Of a stretch of DNA of 60,260 nucleotides, positions 8,219 through 16,296 are shown one piece after another. The DNA is taken from NCBI RefSeq assembly GCF_001552155.1, contig NZ_BCQQ01000030.1, positions 1 through 60,260 on the forward strand, read 5' to 3'. A program made the position numbers and the translations under genes. The DNA comes from Actinomadura formosensis NBRC 14204 (GTDB lineage: Bacteria > Actinomycetota > Actinomycetes > Streptosporangiales > Streptosporangiaceae). Under the pieces are notes generated by a model. That model did no database searches. It was given only the letters and a program-made list of their open reading frames with translations, and was not told the DNA's origin. Position 1 is the stretch's first letter. The number at the start of each line of letters is the position of its first letter.

Positions 8219-10099
8219 ATGGGCGCCTACGCGGCCGCGTACGAACGCAGCATCGCCGACCCGACCCGCTTCTGGGGGCTGGCGGCGCGCGACGTCCGCT
8301 GGCTCGTCCCGCCGGACCGGGTGCTGGACGACGGGGCGCCGCCGTTCTACCGCTGGTTCACCGGCGGTGAGCTCAACACCTGCGACAACGCGCTCGACCG
8401 GCATGTCGAGGAGGGCCGCGGCGACCAGGCCGCGCTGATCTACGACAGTCCCGTCACCGGGACGGTGCGCACCTACACCTACCGGGAGCTGACCGGCCTG
8501 GTCGCCCGGTTCGCCGGGGCGCTGCGCGCGCAGGGCGTCGGGCGCGGCGACCGCGTCGTCATCTACCTGCCGATGGTGCCCGAGGCGGTCATCGCGATGC
8601 TCGCGTGCGCCCGGCTCGGCGCGGTGCACTCGGTCGTCTTCGGCGGGTTCGCGGCGCGCGAGCTGGCCGTCCGCATCGACGACGCCCGCCCCAAGGCGAT
8701 CGTGTCGGCGTCCTGCGGGATCGAGCGGGGCCGGGTCGTGCCCTACAAGCCGCTGCTGGACCAGGCGCTGGAGATGGCGCGGCACAAGGTCGAGCGGTGC
8801 GTGATCCGGCAGCGCGAGCAGTTGCACGCCGACCTCGTCCGGCCGCGGGACATCGAATGGGACGAGGCGGTCGCCGCCGCCGAGCCCGCCGGGTGCGTGC
8901 CCGTCGCCGCCACCGACCCGCTCTACATCCTGTACACCTCCGGGACGACCGGGCGGCCGAAGGGCGTCGTCCGCGACAACGGCGGGCACGCGGTCGCGCT
9001 GCGCTGGTCGATGGAGAACGTGTTCGGCGTCGGGCCCGGCGACGTGTTCTGGGCCGCCTCCGACGTCGGCTGGGTCGTCGGACACTCCTACATCGTGTAC
9101 GCGCCGCTGCTGACCGGCTGCACGACCGTCCTGTACGAGGGCAAGCCGGTGGGGACGCCGGACGCGGGCGCGTTCTGGCGGGTCGCCGCGCAGCACCGGG
9201 TGAAGGCGCTGTTCACCGCGCCGACCGCGATCCGCGCGATCAAGAAGGAGGATCCGGAGGGCGCGCTGCTCGCCGGGTACGACCTGTCGGCGCTGGACAC
9301 GCTGTTCCTCGCCGGTGAGCGGCTCGACCCCGACACCTACCGCTGGGCGTCGCGCGTGCTGGACCGGCCGGTGATCGACCACTGGTGGCAGACCGAGACC
9401 GGCTGGCCGATCGTGGCGAACCTGCGCGGGCTGGAACCGATGCCGGTCAAGCCGGGGTCGCCGTCGGTGCCGGTGCCCGGATACGACGTGCGGATCCTCG
9501 ACCCGGACGGCGCGGACGTCCCGCCCGGCACGGACGGCGACATCGCGATCCGGCTGCCGCTGCCGCCCGGCACGCTGCCCACCCTGTGGCAGGACGACGA
9601 GCGGTTCGTCGAGTCGTACCTGACGAAGTTCCCCGGGCACTACCTGACCGGGGACGGCGGGCACATCGACGAGGACGGCTACGTGTGGGTGATGGGCCGC
9701 ACCGACGACGTGATCAACGTGGCCGGGCACCGGCTGTCCACGGGGACGATGGAGGAGGTCATCTCGTCGCATCCGGCCGTCGCCGAGTGCGCGGTCATCG
9801 GCGTCCAGGACACGCTCAAGGGGCAGGTCCCGCGCGGGCTCGTGGTGCTCAAGAGCGGGGTGGTGGCCGAGCCGGAGGAGCTGGCCGCCGAACTCGTCGC
9901 GCTGGTGCGCGAGCAGGTCGGGCCGGTCGCCGCGCTGAAGGAGATCACGGTCGTCCCGGCGCTGCCGAAGACGCGGTCGGGCAAGATCCTGCGCGGCGTG
10001 ATGCGGGGCATCGCCGACGGGCAGGAGGTGCAGGTGCCGTCCACCATCGAGGATCCGGACGTGCTGGACGACCTGCGTCCCGTCCTGCGCGGCTCCTAG
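8219..10099 (+). CDS. prpE: Propionyl-CoA synthetase PrpE
   Basis: An AMP-forming acyl-CoA synthetase (626 aa) that activates propionate (or acetate) with ATP and CoA. Visible features are the N-terminal ACAS domain (YRWFTGGELNTCDNALDRH), the P-loop YTSGTTGRPKG, the adenylate-binding segment HWWQTETGWPI and the C-terminal catalytic lysine in PKTRSGKILRG. The details (YERSIADPTRFWG start, VVRDNGGHAVAL after the P-loop) match PrpE rather than Acs. GGGAGGACGAC gives the ribosome site. Its stop codon overlaps the stop of the next, convergent gene in CTAG. Confidence 0.9.
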   Translation: MGAYAAAYERSIADPTRFWGLAARDVRWLVPPDRVLDDGAPPFYRWFTGGELNTCDNALDRHVEEGRGDQAALIYDSPVTGTVRTYTYRELTGLVARFAGALRAQGVGRGDRVVIYLPMVPEAVIAMLACARLGAVHSVVFGGFAARELAVRIDDARPKAIVSASCGIERGRVVPYKPLLDQALEMARHKVERCVIRQREQLHADLVRPRDIEWDEAVAAAEPAGCVPVAATDPLYILYTSGTTGRPKGVVRDNGGHAVALRWSMENVFGVGPGDVFWAASDVGWVVGHSYIVYAPLLTGCTTVLYEGKPVGTPDAGAFWRVAAQHRVKALFTAPTAIRAIKKEDPEGALLAGYDLSALDTLFLAGERLDPDTYRWASRVLDRPVIDHWWQTETGWPIVANLRGLEPMPVKPGSPSVPVPGYDVRILDPDGADVPPGTDGDIAIRLPLPPGTLPTLWQDDERFVESYLTKFPGHYLTGDGGHIDEDGYVWVMGRTDDVINVAGHRLSTGTMEEVISSHPAVAECAVIGVQDTLKGQVPRGLVVLKSGVVAEPEELAAELVALVREQVGPVAALKEITVVPALPKTRSGKILRGVMRGIADGQEVQVPSTIEDPDVLDDLRPVLRGS

Positions 10100-10371
10100 G
10101 GGCGGGGGCCGGTGCGTTTCGGCCAGCACGCCGCCACCAGGTAGACGCCGACCACCGCCAGCCCGATCTGCAGCGCCGTCTCCCAGGGGCTCCAGCCGCC
10201 CTCGCCCAGCCCGAACACATGCGCGAGGCCCGTCCCGGCGAACGCGGCGACGACGCCGGCCGCCATCAGGAGCCAGAGGGGCATGCCGGGGCGGCCCGGC
10301 ACGAGCAGCCGCCCCAGGATCCCGATCGTCGCGCCGAGGACGACGGCACCGGTGAGCCCCGTGATCGTCAT
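10096..10371 (-). CDS. Small membrane protein, GlsB/YeaQ/YmgE-like
   Basis: A 91-residue protein with three hydrophobic segments (about 5-25, 31-50 and 64-84) and the glycine-rich GATIGILGRLLVPG pattern of the transglycosylase-associated GlsB/YeaQ/YmgE family. These proteins are stress-linked inner-membrane proteins of unclear mechanism; the transglycosylase label is historical. Its TAG stop overlaps the prpE stop on the other strand (CTAG), so the two convergent genes share 4 bases. Confidence 0.7.
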   Translation of the reverse strand: MTITGLTGAVVLGATIGILGRLLVPGRPGMPLWLLMAAGVVAAFAGTGLAHVFGLGEGGWSPWETALQIGLAVVGVYLVAACWPKRTGPRP

Positions 10372-10393
10372 GTGGCCTGCGCTCCTTCACTGC

Positions 10394-10410
10394 CCCGCCC
10401 GGCGGGCGGG
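10394..10410 (-). terminator. Hairpin downstream of selD
   Basis: CCCGCCC (10394-10400), loop GGC, GGGCGGG (10404-10410): a perfect 7-bp stem, about 50 bases past the selD stop and just upstream of the small membrane gene. No T-run follows. Candidate terminator for selD. Confidence 0.4.
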
Positions 10411-10458
10411 TCTACAGCTCTACCCGTGTCCGGGGCGGCGACACACCGCCGGCGTCCC

Positions 10459-11457
10459 TCAGCGGACGATGAGCGTGTGCCGTGCCCGCGGGACGAGCTC
10501 GCCGATGACCGGGGCGCCCGGGATCTCGCCGGCGACCAGCAGCCCGCCGGAGGTCTGCGCGTCGGCCAGCAGCAGCCGCTCCTCCTCGGCGATCCGACGG
10601 AAGCCGGTGTGCGGGGACACCCACGCCAGGTTGCGCCGGGTGCCGCCGGGCACGAAGCCGTCCCGGACGGCGGCCCGCGCCCCGTCCAGGTACGGCACGG
10701 CGGAGGCGTCCACGACGGCCGTGACGCCGCTCGCCCGCGCCAGCTTGTAGAGGTGGCCGAGCAGCCCGAACCCGGTGACGTCGGTCGCGCACGCGGCGCC
10801 GCGCTCGATCGCGGCGAGCGCCGCCTCGGCGTTGAGCCGCGTCATCGTCTCCACCGCGTGCGGGAACACCTCCCCGGTCGCCCTGTGCCGGGCGAGGAGG
10901 ACGCCGGTGCCGAGCGGCTTGGTCAGCGTCAGCGGCATGCCGGGGCGGCCCGCGTCCAGCGTGAGCAGCCGGTCCGGGTCGGCGATCCCGGTCACGGCGA
11001 GGCCGTACTTGGGTTCGGGGTCGTCGATGCTGTGCCCGCCCGCGATCGCGCAGCCGGCGAGCGCCGCGACGTCCCGGCCGCCGCGCAGGACCTCGCGGGC
11101 CAGTTCGACGGGCAGCGTGTCGACGGGCCAGCCGAGCAGGTTGACGGCCATCAGCGGCTCGCCGCCGACCGCGTAGACGTCCGACAGCGCGTTGGCGGCG
11201 GTGACGCGGCCCCAGTCGTAGGCGTCGTCGACCACCGGGGTGAAGAAGTCGGCGGTGGACACCACGGCCCGGCCGCCGCCGATGCGCAGCACGGCCGCGT
11301 CGTCGCCGTCCGGTCCGCCGACGAGCAGCGCGTCGTCCCCGCCGGTGAGACCGGTCACGACCCGCTCCAGCAGGCCGGGCGGGATCTTGCATGCGCAGCC
11401 GCCGCCGCGGGCGTACTGCGTCAGGCGGGCGGTGGGGATGAGGCGGGCCACCCGCAC
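10459..11457 (-). CDS. selD: Selenide, water dikinase (selenophosphate synthetase) SelD
   Basis: SelD makes selenophosphate from selenide and ATP, the selenium donor for Sec-tRNA formation. In the 332-aa protein the catalytic loop LTQYARGGGCACKIP carries Cys21 (codon TGC) where some SelDs have selenocysteine, then the catalytic Lys24; the DDAAVLRIG segment supplies Mg-binding Asp residues. AIR-synthase-like N and C domains are complete. The GTG at 11457 gives family-length coverage but lacks a clear ribosome site, so the start could be GTG two codons later. It is divergent from the acyl-CoA synthetase gene. Confidence 0.94.
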   Translation of the reverse strand: MRVARLIPTARLTQYARGGGCACKIPPGLLERVVTGLTGGDDALLVGGPDGDDAAVLRIGGGRAVVSTADFFTPVVDDAYDWGRVTAANALSDVYAVGGEPLMAVNLLGWPVDTLPVELAREVLRGGRDVAALAGCAIAGGHSIDDPEPKYGLAVTGIADPDRLLTLDAGRPGMPLTLTKPLGTGVLLARHRATGEVFPHAVETMTRLNAEAALAAIERGAACATDVTGFGLLGHLYKLARASGVTAVVDASAVPYLDGARAAVRDGFVPGGTRRNLAWVSPHTGFRRIAEEERLLLADAQTSGGLLVAGEIPGAPVIGELVPRARHTLIVR

Positions 11458-11628
11458 GATTTAACGCACAAGCCCCATAAATGATCAAGGAGCGGACAGT
11501 ACGCGGGCGGTCACGATGGGCCGAACACTCCGCCCGACCAGGGCGGAAATCCGGAGACCCCTTGTCCGAACCGCGTTCGGCATGATGCGATTCCCCTCTG
11601 CAAGTCAGCGCTTACAGCAAGGGGCGAC

Positions 11629-13470
11629 ATGGGGATTCGGGAACAGCGGGCCGAACTCGACCGGGCCGTCGCGGGAGAGACGATCTGCACCAGCCTGGCC
11701 GCGACCGCGCGGGCGCACGGCGGGCGGCCCGCCTACTCCGACCGGATCGACGGCGAATGGAAGACCCTGACCTGGGCCGGCACCCGGACCCGCGCGCTGG
11801 AGACGGCCGCCGGGTTCGCCGCCCTCGGCCTTGCGCCCGGCGACGTCGTCGCGCTGATGATGCCGAACCGTTCCGAGCACGTCCTCGCCGACCTCGGCGC
11901 CGTCCACGCGGGCGGCGTCCCCGCCACCGTGTACGCGACGCTCGCGCCCGACCAGGTCGCGTTCGTGGCCGGCCACTGCTCGGCCAGGTACGCCGTCCTG
12001 GACGGCGAGGACCAGCTCGCCCGCTGGCGGCCCGTCCTGGACCGGCTCCCCGACCTCCGCAAGATCATCGTGGTGGACGCCGACGCCTGCCCGCCCGGCG
12101 ACCGCTACCTCACCTGGGACGCCTTCACGGCCCTCGGCCGCGAGCGCCTCGCCGCCGACCCGGCCGAGATCGACCGCCGGTGGCGGGCCGTCAAGCCCGA
12201 GGACACCGTCACCCTGCTCTACACCTCCGGCACCACCGGCGACCCCAAGGGCGTCCTGATCACCCACTCGATGGTGCTGCAGGAGGCGGAGATGGTGAAG
12301 CGCAGCTCCGCGCTGCCCGAGCACCCGGCCGGTGTCTCCTACCTGCCGTTCGCGCACATCGCCGACCGCGTCCTCAGCTACTACCTGCCGGTCCGGCTGG
12401 CGTCCCACATCCACTTCTGCCCCGACCCGGCCCAGCTCACGACGGTCCTGGGCGAGGTGCGCCCGCACTCGTTCTTCGGCGTGCCCCGCGTCTGGGAGAA
12501 GATCATGGCCGGGATCCAGGCCGTCCTGTCCACCGAGCAGGACCCGGCCAGGAAACAGGCCGTCGCGGGCGCCCTGGACGCCGGCCGCGCCTATGTGACG
12601 GCCCAGGAGTACGGCAACACGCCCACCCCCGAGATCACCGCCGCGTTCGAGGCGGCCGACAAGGCCGTCCTCACCCCGATGCGCGCCCTGCTCGGCCTGG
12701 ACCGCGTCCACCAGGCGTCCAGCGCCGCCGCGCCGCTGCCGGTCGAGGTCGCCCGCTTCTTCGCCGGCCTCGGCCTGAAGATCTTCGACGCCTACGGGAT
12801 GACGGAGACGACCGGCGCCGTCACCGCCAACCTCGCCGACTCCTTCAAGCTCGGCACCGTCGGCCGCCCGTTCACCGGCGTCGAGCTGAAGCTCGCGGGC
12901 GACGGCGAGATCCTCGTCCGCAGCGCCACCTGCACCCCCGGCTACCTGCACCGGCCGGACGCGACCGCCGACCTCCTCGACGCCGGCGGGTGGGTGCGCA
13001 CCGGCGACATCGGCCGCCTCGACGCCGACGGCTTCCTCACCGTCGTCGACCGCAAGAAGGAACTGATCATCACCGCGGGCGGCGAGAACATCGCCCCGTC
13101 CCTGATCGAGAACCACCTCAAGGAGCATCCGCTCATCGGCCAGGCCCTCGCCTTCGGCGACCGCCGCCCCTACATCGTCGCCCTCATCACCCTCGACGGC
13201 GAGGTCGCCCCCGTGTGGGCCGCCGCCCACGGCATCGACTCCACCGACCTCGCCGCCCTCGCCGAGCACCCCCTCGTCCTGGACGAGGTCGCCAAGGCCG
13301 TCGAGGACGCCAACACCCGCCTGGCCCGCGTCCAGCAGGTCAAGAAGTGGCGCCTGCTGCCCGCCGAATGGACCGCCGAGAGCGAGGAGCTGACCCCGAC
13401 CCTCAAACTCAAGCGCCGCGTCGTCCACGCCAAGTACTCCCCCGCCATCGACGCCCTCTACGGCGGCTAA
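11629..13470 (+). CDS. Long-chain acyl-CoA synthetase (FadD15-like)
   Basis: A 613-residue AMP-forming fatty acyl-CoA ligase. Motifs are the P-loop LLYTSGTTGDPKGVLITHS, adenylate motif DAYGMTETTGA, the hinge region GDIGRLDADGFLTVVDRKKE and a C-terminal lysine near TLKLKRRVV. The overall architecture matches mycobacterial FadD15/AMP-dependent synthetases acting on long-chain fatty acids. AAGGGGCGAC precedes the ATG. Its stop lies only 10 bases before tRNA-Sec on the same strand, so the tRNA may be read through from here or have a promoter inside this gene's 3' end. Confidence 0.9.
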   Translation: MGIREQRAELDRAVAGETICTSLAATARAHGGRPAYSDRIDGEWKTLTWAGTRTRALETAAGFAALGLAPGDVVALMMPNRSEHVLADLGAVHAGGVPATVYATLAPDQVAFVAGHCSARYAVLDGEDQLARWRPVLDRLPDLRKIIVVDADACPPGDRYLTWDAFTALGRERLAADPAEIDRRWRAVKPEDTVTLLYTSGTTGDPKGVLITHSMVLQEAEMVKRSSALPEHPAGVSYLPFAHIADRVLSYYLPVRLASHIHFCPDPAQLTTVLGEVRPHSFFGVPRVWEKIMAGIQAVLSTEQDPARKQAVAGALDAGRAYVTAQEYGNTPTPEITAAFEAADKAVLTPMRALLGLDRVHQASSAAAPLPVEVARFFAGLGLKIFDAYGMTETTGAVTANLADSFKLGTVGRPFTGVELKLAGDGEILVRSATCTPGYLHRPDATADLLDAGGWVRTGDIGRLDADGFLTVVDRKKELIITAGGENIAPSLIENHLKEHPLIGQALAFGDRRPYIVALITLDGEVAPVWAAAHGIDSTDLAALAEHPLVLDEVAKAVEDANTRLARVQQVKKWRLLPAEWTAESEELTPTLKLKRRVVHAKYSPAIDALYGG

Positions 13471-13480
13471 GATCGCCTGC

Positions 13481-13576
13481 GGAGGCGTGTGAGCGCCTGG
13501 TGGCCTCCCCGGCCTTCAAAGCCGACGGTCCCGAGGATCTCGGGACGGCGGGTTCGATTCCCGTACGCCTCCGCCA
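13481..13576 (+). tRNA. selC: tRNA-Sec, anticodon TCA
   Basis: The acceptor stem is 8 bp: GGAGGCGT (13481-13488) pairs with ACGCCTCC (13565-13572), with discriminator G and encoded CCA (13574-13576). The anticodon loop CTTCAAA places TCA at 13516-13518, which reads UGA. The long variable arm GTCCCGAG-GAT-CTCGGGAC is a perfect 8-bp stem, and the T loop is TTCGATT. The 8-bp acceptor stem, long variable arm and TCA anticodon together identify selenocysteine tRNA rather than serine or a suppressor. Confidence 0.97.
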
Positions 13577-13610
13577 CCTCCGCCCGGCCGGGGCGGCGTA
13601 CGGTGGGTAC

Positions 13611-13793
13611 ATGAGGCGGCGCAGGCTGGCCTACGCGATCATGATGGGGACGTGCCTCACGCTGTTCGTCCTGTCGTGGACCGTGGTGCGGCTGTGGTCG
13701 CACCCCGCGGCGATCGCGATGGCGGTGGTGGCGCTGGCCATCCCGCCGTTCGCGGCGATCGTGGCGAACTGGAACATCGACCGCCGCGACTGA
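13611..13793 (+). CDS. Small two-TM membrane protein, DUF3099-like
   Basis: A 60-residue protein starting MRRRRLAYAIMMG, with two hydrophobic segments (about 7-26 and 33-53) and a short NIDRRD tail. Arg-rich N-terminus plus the ATMGTCL-like first helix resemble the actinobacterial DUF3099 family of tiny membrane proteins. It begins 34 bases after tRNA-Sec. The second helix ends in the VANWN stretch. No function is known. Confidence 0.65.
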   Translation: MRRRRLAYAIMMGTCLTLFVLSWTVVRLWSHPAAIAMAVVALAIPPFAAIVANWNIDRRD

Positions 13794-13800
13794 CGGCGCG

Positions 13801-14127
13801 TCAGCCGGCGCCCTTCGGCTGCGGGGGCTCCTTCATGGTGAAGCGGACCTGGTCGCCCTCGACCGAGGTGACGGTCACGGTCAGCGGGTAGGTGCCGCCC
13901 TTGCCGTCCTTGACCGTGCACTGGACGGTGGCGCCGACCTCGCCCTTGAGGTCCTCCGGGCATTCGGCGGTGGCCGGGCCGATGCCGCCGTCGTCGAAGG
14001 GCGGGCCGAACTTCGCGACGATCTCCTTCTCCACCGTGCCGGCGGAGACGGTCTTGGTCAGCTCGCAGCCGGCGGTGGTCAGCGCCAGACCGCCGAGCAG
14101 GGCGGATACGAGCAGGAACTTGCGCAT
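13801..14127 (-). CDS. DUF4333-type secreted lipoprotein
   Basis: A 108-residue protein with an N-terminal signal of the lipoprotein type: MRKFLLVSALLGGLALTTAGC, with the lipobox Cys at residue 21. The mature part has the two cysteines (in AECPEDL and VQCTVKDG) and KFGPPFDDGG pattern of DUF4333, a domain of small secreted actinobacterial proteins. The ATG at 14127 has GGGGAG 9 bases upstream; the frame continues 5' but without ribosome site. Expected on the outer face of the membrane. Function unknown. Confidence 0.78.
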   Translation of the reverse strand: MRKFLLVSALLGGLALTTAGCELTKTVSAGTVEKEIVAKFGPPFDDGGIGPATAECPEDLKGEVGATVQCTVKDGKGGTYPLTVTVTSVEGDQVRFTMKEPPQPKGAG

Positions 14128-14321
14128 TGGTGGTGGTACTCCCCGTGTGTCGGTGCGGCGGCCCCTGGTCCCCGTGGGCCGCCGATCGGTACGTTCCGAT
14201 GCTCGGTCCCCGGGCGCCCCGTGCGCCAGGGCGTCCCGTCCCGACGAAAAAGGGACCATGAACGGGACGCACCCGTCCGAACTTTTCTTTACCCGCGGGC
14301 TTCCTGGGTACGGTTCCGTCC

Positions 14322-15134
14322 ATGGGGCGGATCACCGTGCGCAGGCCCGTGCTGCGGCTGAGCACGACCGGGACTCGGGGCCGCAGGCCCGACACGCTCG
14401 CGGTGGAGGAGCCGCTGGAGATCCGCGTCGCCGGGAAGCCGCTCACGATCACGATGCGGACACCCGGGCACGACTTCGATCTGGTCGCCGGGTTCCTGGC
14501 GGCCGAGGGCCTGATCGGGGACGCGCGGGACCTCAGGGCCATGCGGTACTGCGCCGACACGGCCGAGCAGAACACGCTGGACGTCGCGCTGGCGCCCGGG
14601 GTGCCGCCGCCGGGCGACTCGATGACCCGCGCGTTCACGACGACCAGTGCGTGCGGCGTATGCGGGAAGTCGAGCATCGAGGCGCTGCGCGCCGGCCGGC
14701 CCTACGAGGTGGCCGGCGATCCGGTGCGGCTCGCGCCGCAGGTGCTGGCGGCGCTCCCCGGCCGGCTGCGGAAGGCGCAGCGGGTGTTCGACCGGACGGG
14801 CGGGCTGCACGCCGCCGGGCTGTTCGACGCGGGCGGCGGGCCGCTGGCCGTGCGCGAGGACGTCGGGCGGCACAACGCGGTCGACAAGGTGATCGGGTGG
14901 GCGCTGCGGCAGGGACGGCTGCCGCTCGCCGGGACGGTCCTGATGGTCAGCGGGCGCGCGTCCTTCGAGCTGACGCAGAAGGCGATGACGGCGGGCGTGC
15001 CGGTGCTGGCGGCGGTGTCGGCGCCGTCGTCGCTGGCGGTGGAGCTCGCCGAGGACGCCGGCATGACGCTCGTCGGGTTCGTGCGGGGCGAGAGCATGAA
15101 CGTCTATGCGGGTGCGGAGCGCATCGCCCCGTGA
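14322..15134 (+). CDS. fdhD: Formate dehydrogenase sulfurtransferase FdhD
   Basis: FdhD carries sulfur from the IscS-type desulfurase to the molybdenum cofactor of formate dehydrogenase, a step needed for activity. The 270-aa protein has the conserved [11 protein letters not shown] motif with Cys111 and Cys114, and the [17 protein letters not shown] region typical of the family (here [15 protein letters not shown]). TACGGT at 14309-14314 lies 7 bases before the ATG with no ribosome site between, which fits a leaderless transcript. It links the Mo and Sec genes of this window to a formate dehydrogenase not seen here. Confidence 0.94.
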   Translation: MGRITVRRPVLRLSTTGTRGRRPDTLAVEEPLEIRVAGKPLTITMRTPGHDFDLVAGFLAAEGLIGDARDLRAMRYCADTAEQNTLDVALAPGVPPPGDSMTRAFTTTSACGVCGKSSIEALRAGRPYEVAGDPVRLAPQVLAALPGRLRKAQRVFDRTGGLHAAGLFDAGGGPLAVREDVGRHNAVDKVIGWALRQGRLPLAGTVLMVSGRASFELTQKAMTAGVPVLAAVSAPSSLAVELAEDAGMTLVGFVRGESMNVYAGAERIAP

Positions 15135-15286
15135 GGGCGGCACTCGCCATCACGCACATCGGCTCGTTCCGCATCGTCCTGCCCGAGTGCCCGGGCCGCC
15201 GCGCCGCGCGGGCGTCGCTTCGCGCCGTGGCGGGGCTCACGCCGCGTCGCCTTGACCGCGGGACGATTCGGCGATTCATTAGCAGG

Positions 15287-16273
15287 ATGTCCAATAAAGC
15301 GGCCGGCGCCGCCCCGGCCCGCAGGCGCCGGGTCCGCGGCGACGGCGTCGACCTGGCCGTCTACGAGCAGGGCGACCGGTCGCGGCCGACGGTCCTGCTC
15401 GTGCACGGCTACCCCGACACCCACGCGGTGTGGGACGAGGTGGCCGGGCGGCTCGCCGGGCGGTTCCACGTCGTCCGGTACGACGTGCGCGGCGCGGGCG
15501 TGTCGTCTCGGCCGTTCGGGCGCAGGCGCTACACGTTCGACTACCTGATGTCCGACATGTGTGCCGTGCTGGACGCCACCGCCCCCGAGCGCGAGGTGCA
15601 TCTGGTGGGGCACGACTGGGGATCGATCCAGGCGTGGGAGGCGGTCTGCACGATGCCGGACCGGTTCGCCTCCTTCACCTCGATCTCCGGGCCCTGCCTG
15701 GACCACGTGGGGCACTGGATGCGGCGCAACCTGGCCCGGCCCACCCCGTCCAACCTGAAGCGGGCGGCGGGGCAGGGCCTGCGCTCGTCCTACATCTACT
15801 TCTTCCAACTGCCGCTGCTACCGGAACTGCTGTGGGGGGCGGGCCTGGCGACGCTGTTCACCCGCGCCCTCGCCGCGGGCGAGGACGTCGCGCCGCGCCC
15901 CGGCCACCCGGCGAGGACGGTGGCGCGCGACGCCGCGGCCGGGGTCGGGCTGTACCGGGCGAACATGCTGCACAGGCTCCGCCGGCCGCGCGACCGGCGC
16001 ACGGACGTGCCGACGCAGGTCATCGTCCCCACCAGGGACCTGTTCGTGTCGCCGCACCTGGTGGGCGGGCTCGCCGGACGCGTCCCGAACCTGTCGCTCC
16101 GTACCGTCGAGGCCGGGCACTGGGTGCCGCGCAGCCATCCCGGCGTCGTCGCGCACTGGATCATCGAGCACATCACGGGCGTCCAGGGCGGTTCGCTCAC
16201 CGCCGCCGGGCCCCGCACGCCCGGAGCGCGCCCGGGACCGGATCGTCGCTCCGTCCGCTCCGGCCGCCCGTAG
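15287..16273 (+). CDS. Alpha/beta hydrolase resembling the N-terminal half of EphD
   Basis: A 328-residue hydrolase with HGYPDTHAVWDEVAG oxyanion region (from residue 36), nucleophile Asp in GHDWGSIQAWEAVC, and C-terminal His in EAGHWVPRSHP. Asp as nucleophile indicates an epoxide-hydrolase/dehalogenase type. The sequence follows mycobacterial EphD (RYDVRGAG, SGPCLDHVGHW, PRDRRTDVPTQ), but EphD also has a C-terminal short-chain dehydrogenase domain, which is absent: the protein ends in a Pro/Arg-rich tail. The start AGG-ATG at 15287 is preceded by a weak ribosome site. Substrate unknown. Confidence 0.8.
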   Translation: MSNKAAGAAPARRRRVRGDGVDLAVYEQGDRSRPTVLLVHGYPDTHAVWDEVAGRLAGRFHVVRYDVRGAGVSSRPFGRRRYTFDYLMSDMCAVLDATAPEREVHLVGHDWGSIQAWEAVCTMPDRFASFTSISGPCLDHVGHWMRRNLARPTPSNLKRAAGQGLRSSYIYFFQLPLLPELLWGAGLATLFTRALAAGEDVAPRPGHPARTVARDAAAGVGLYRANMLHRLRRPRDRRTDVPTQVIVPTRDLFVSPHLVGGLAGRVPNLSLRTVEAGHWVPRSHPGVVAHWIIEHITGVQGGSLTAAGPRTPGARPGPDRRSVRSGRP

Positions 16274-16296
16274 GGTGATCACCCGGGGGGTGCCAC

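Noticed and set aside
11390..11457. SelD as a selenoprotein
   Set aside because: The residue in the catalytic loop is encoded by TGC (Cys), not TGA.
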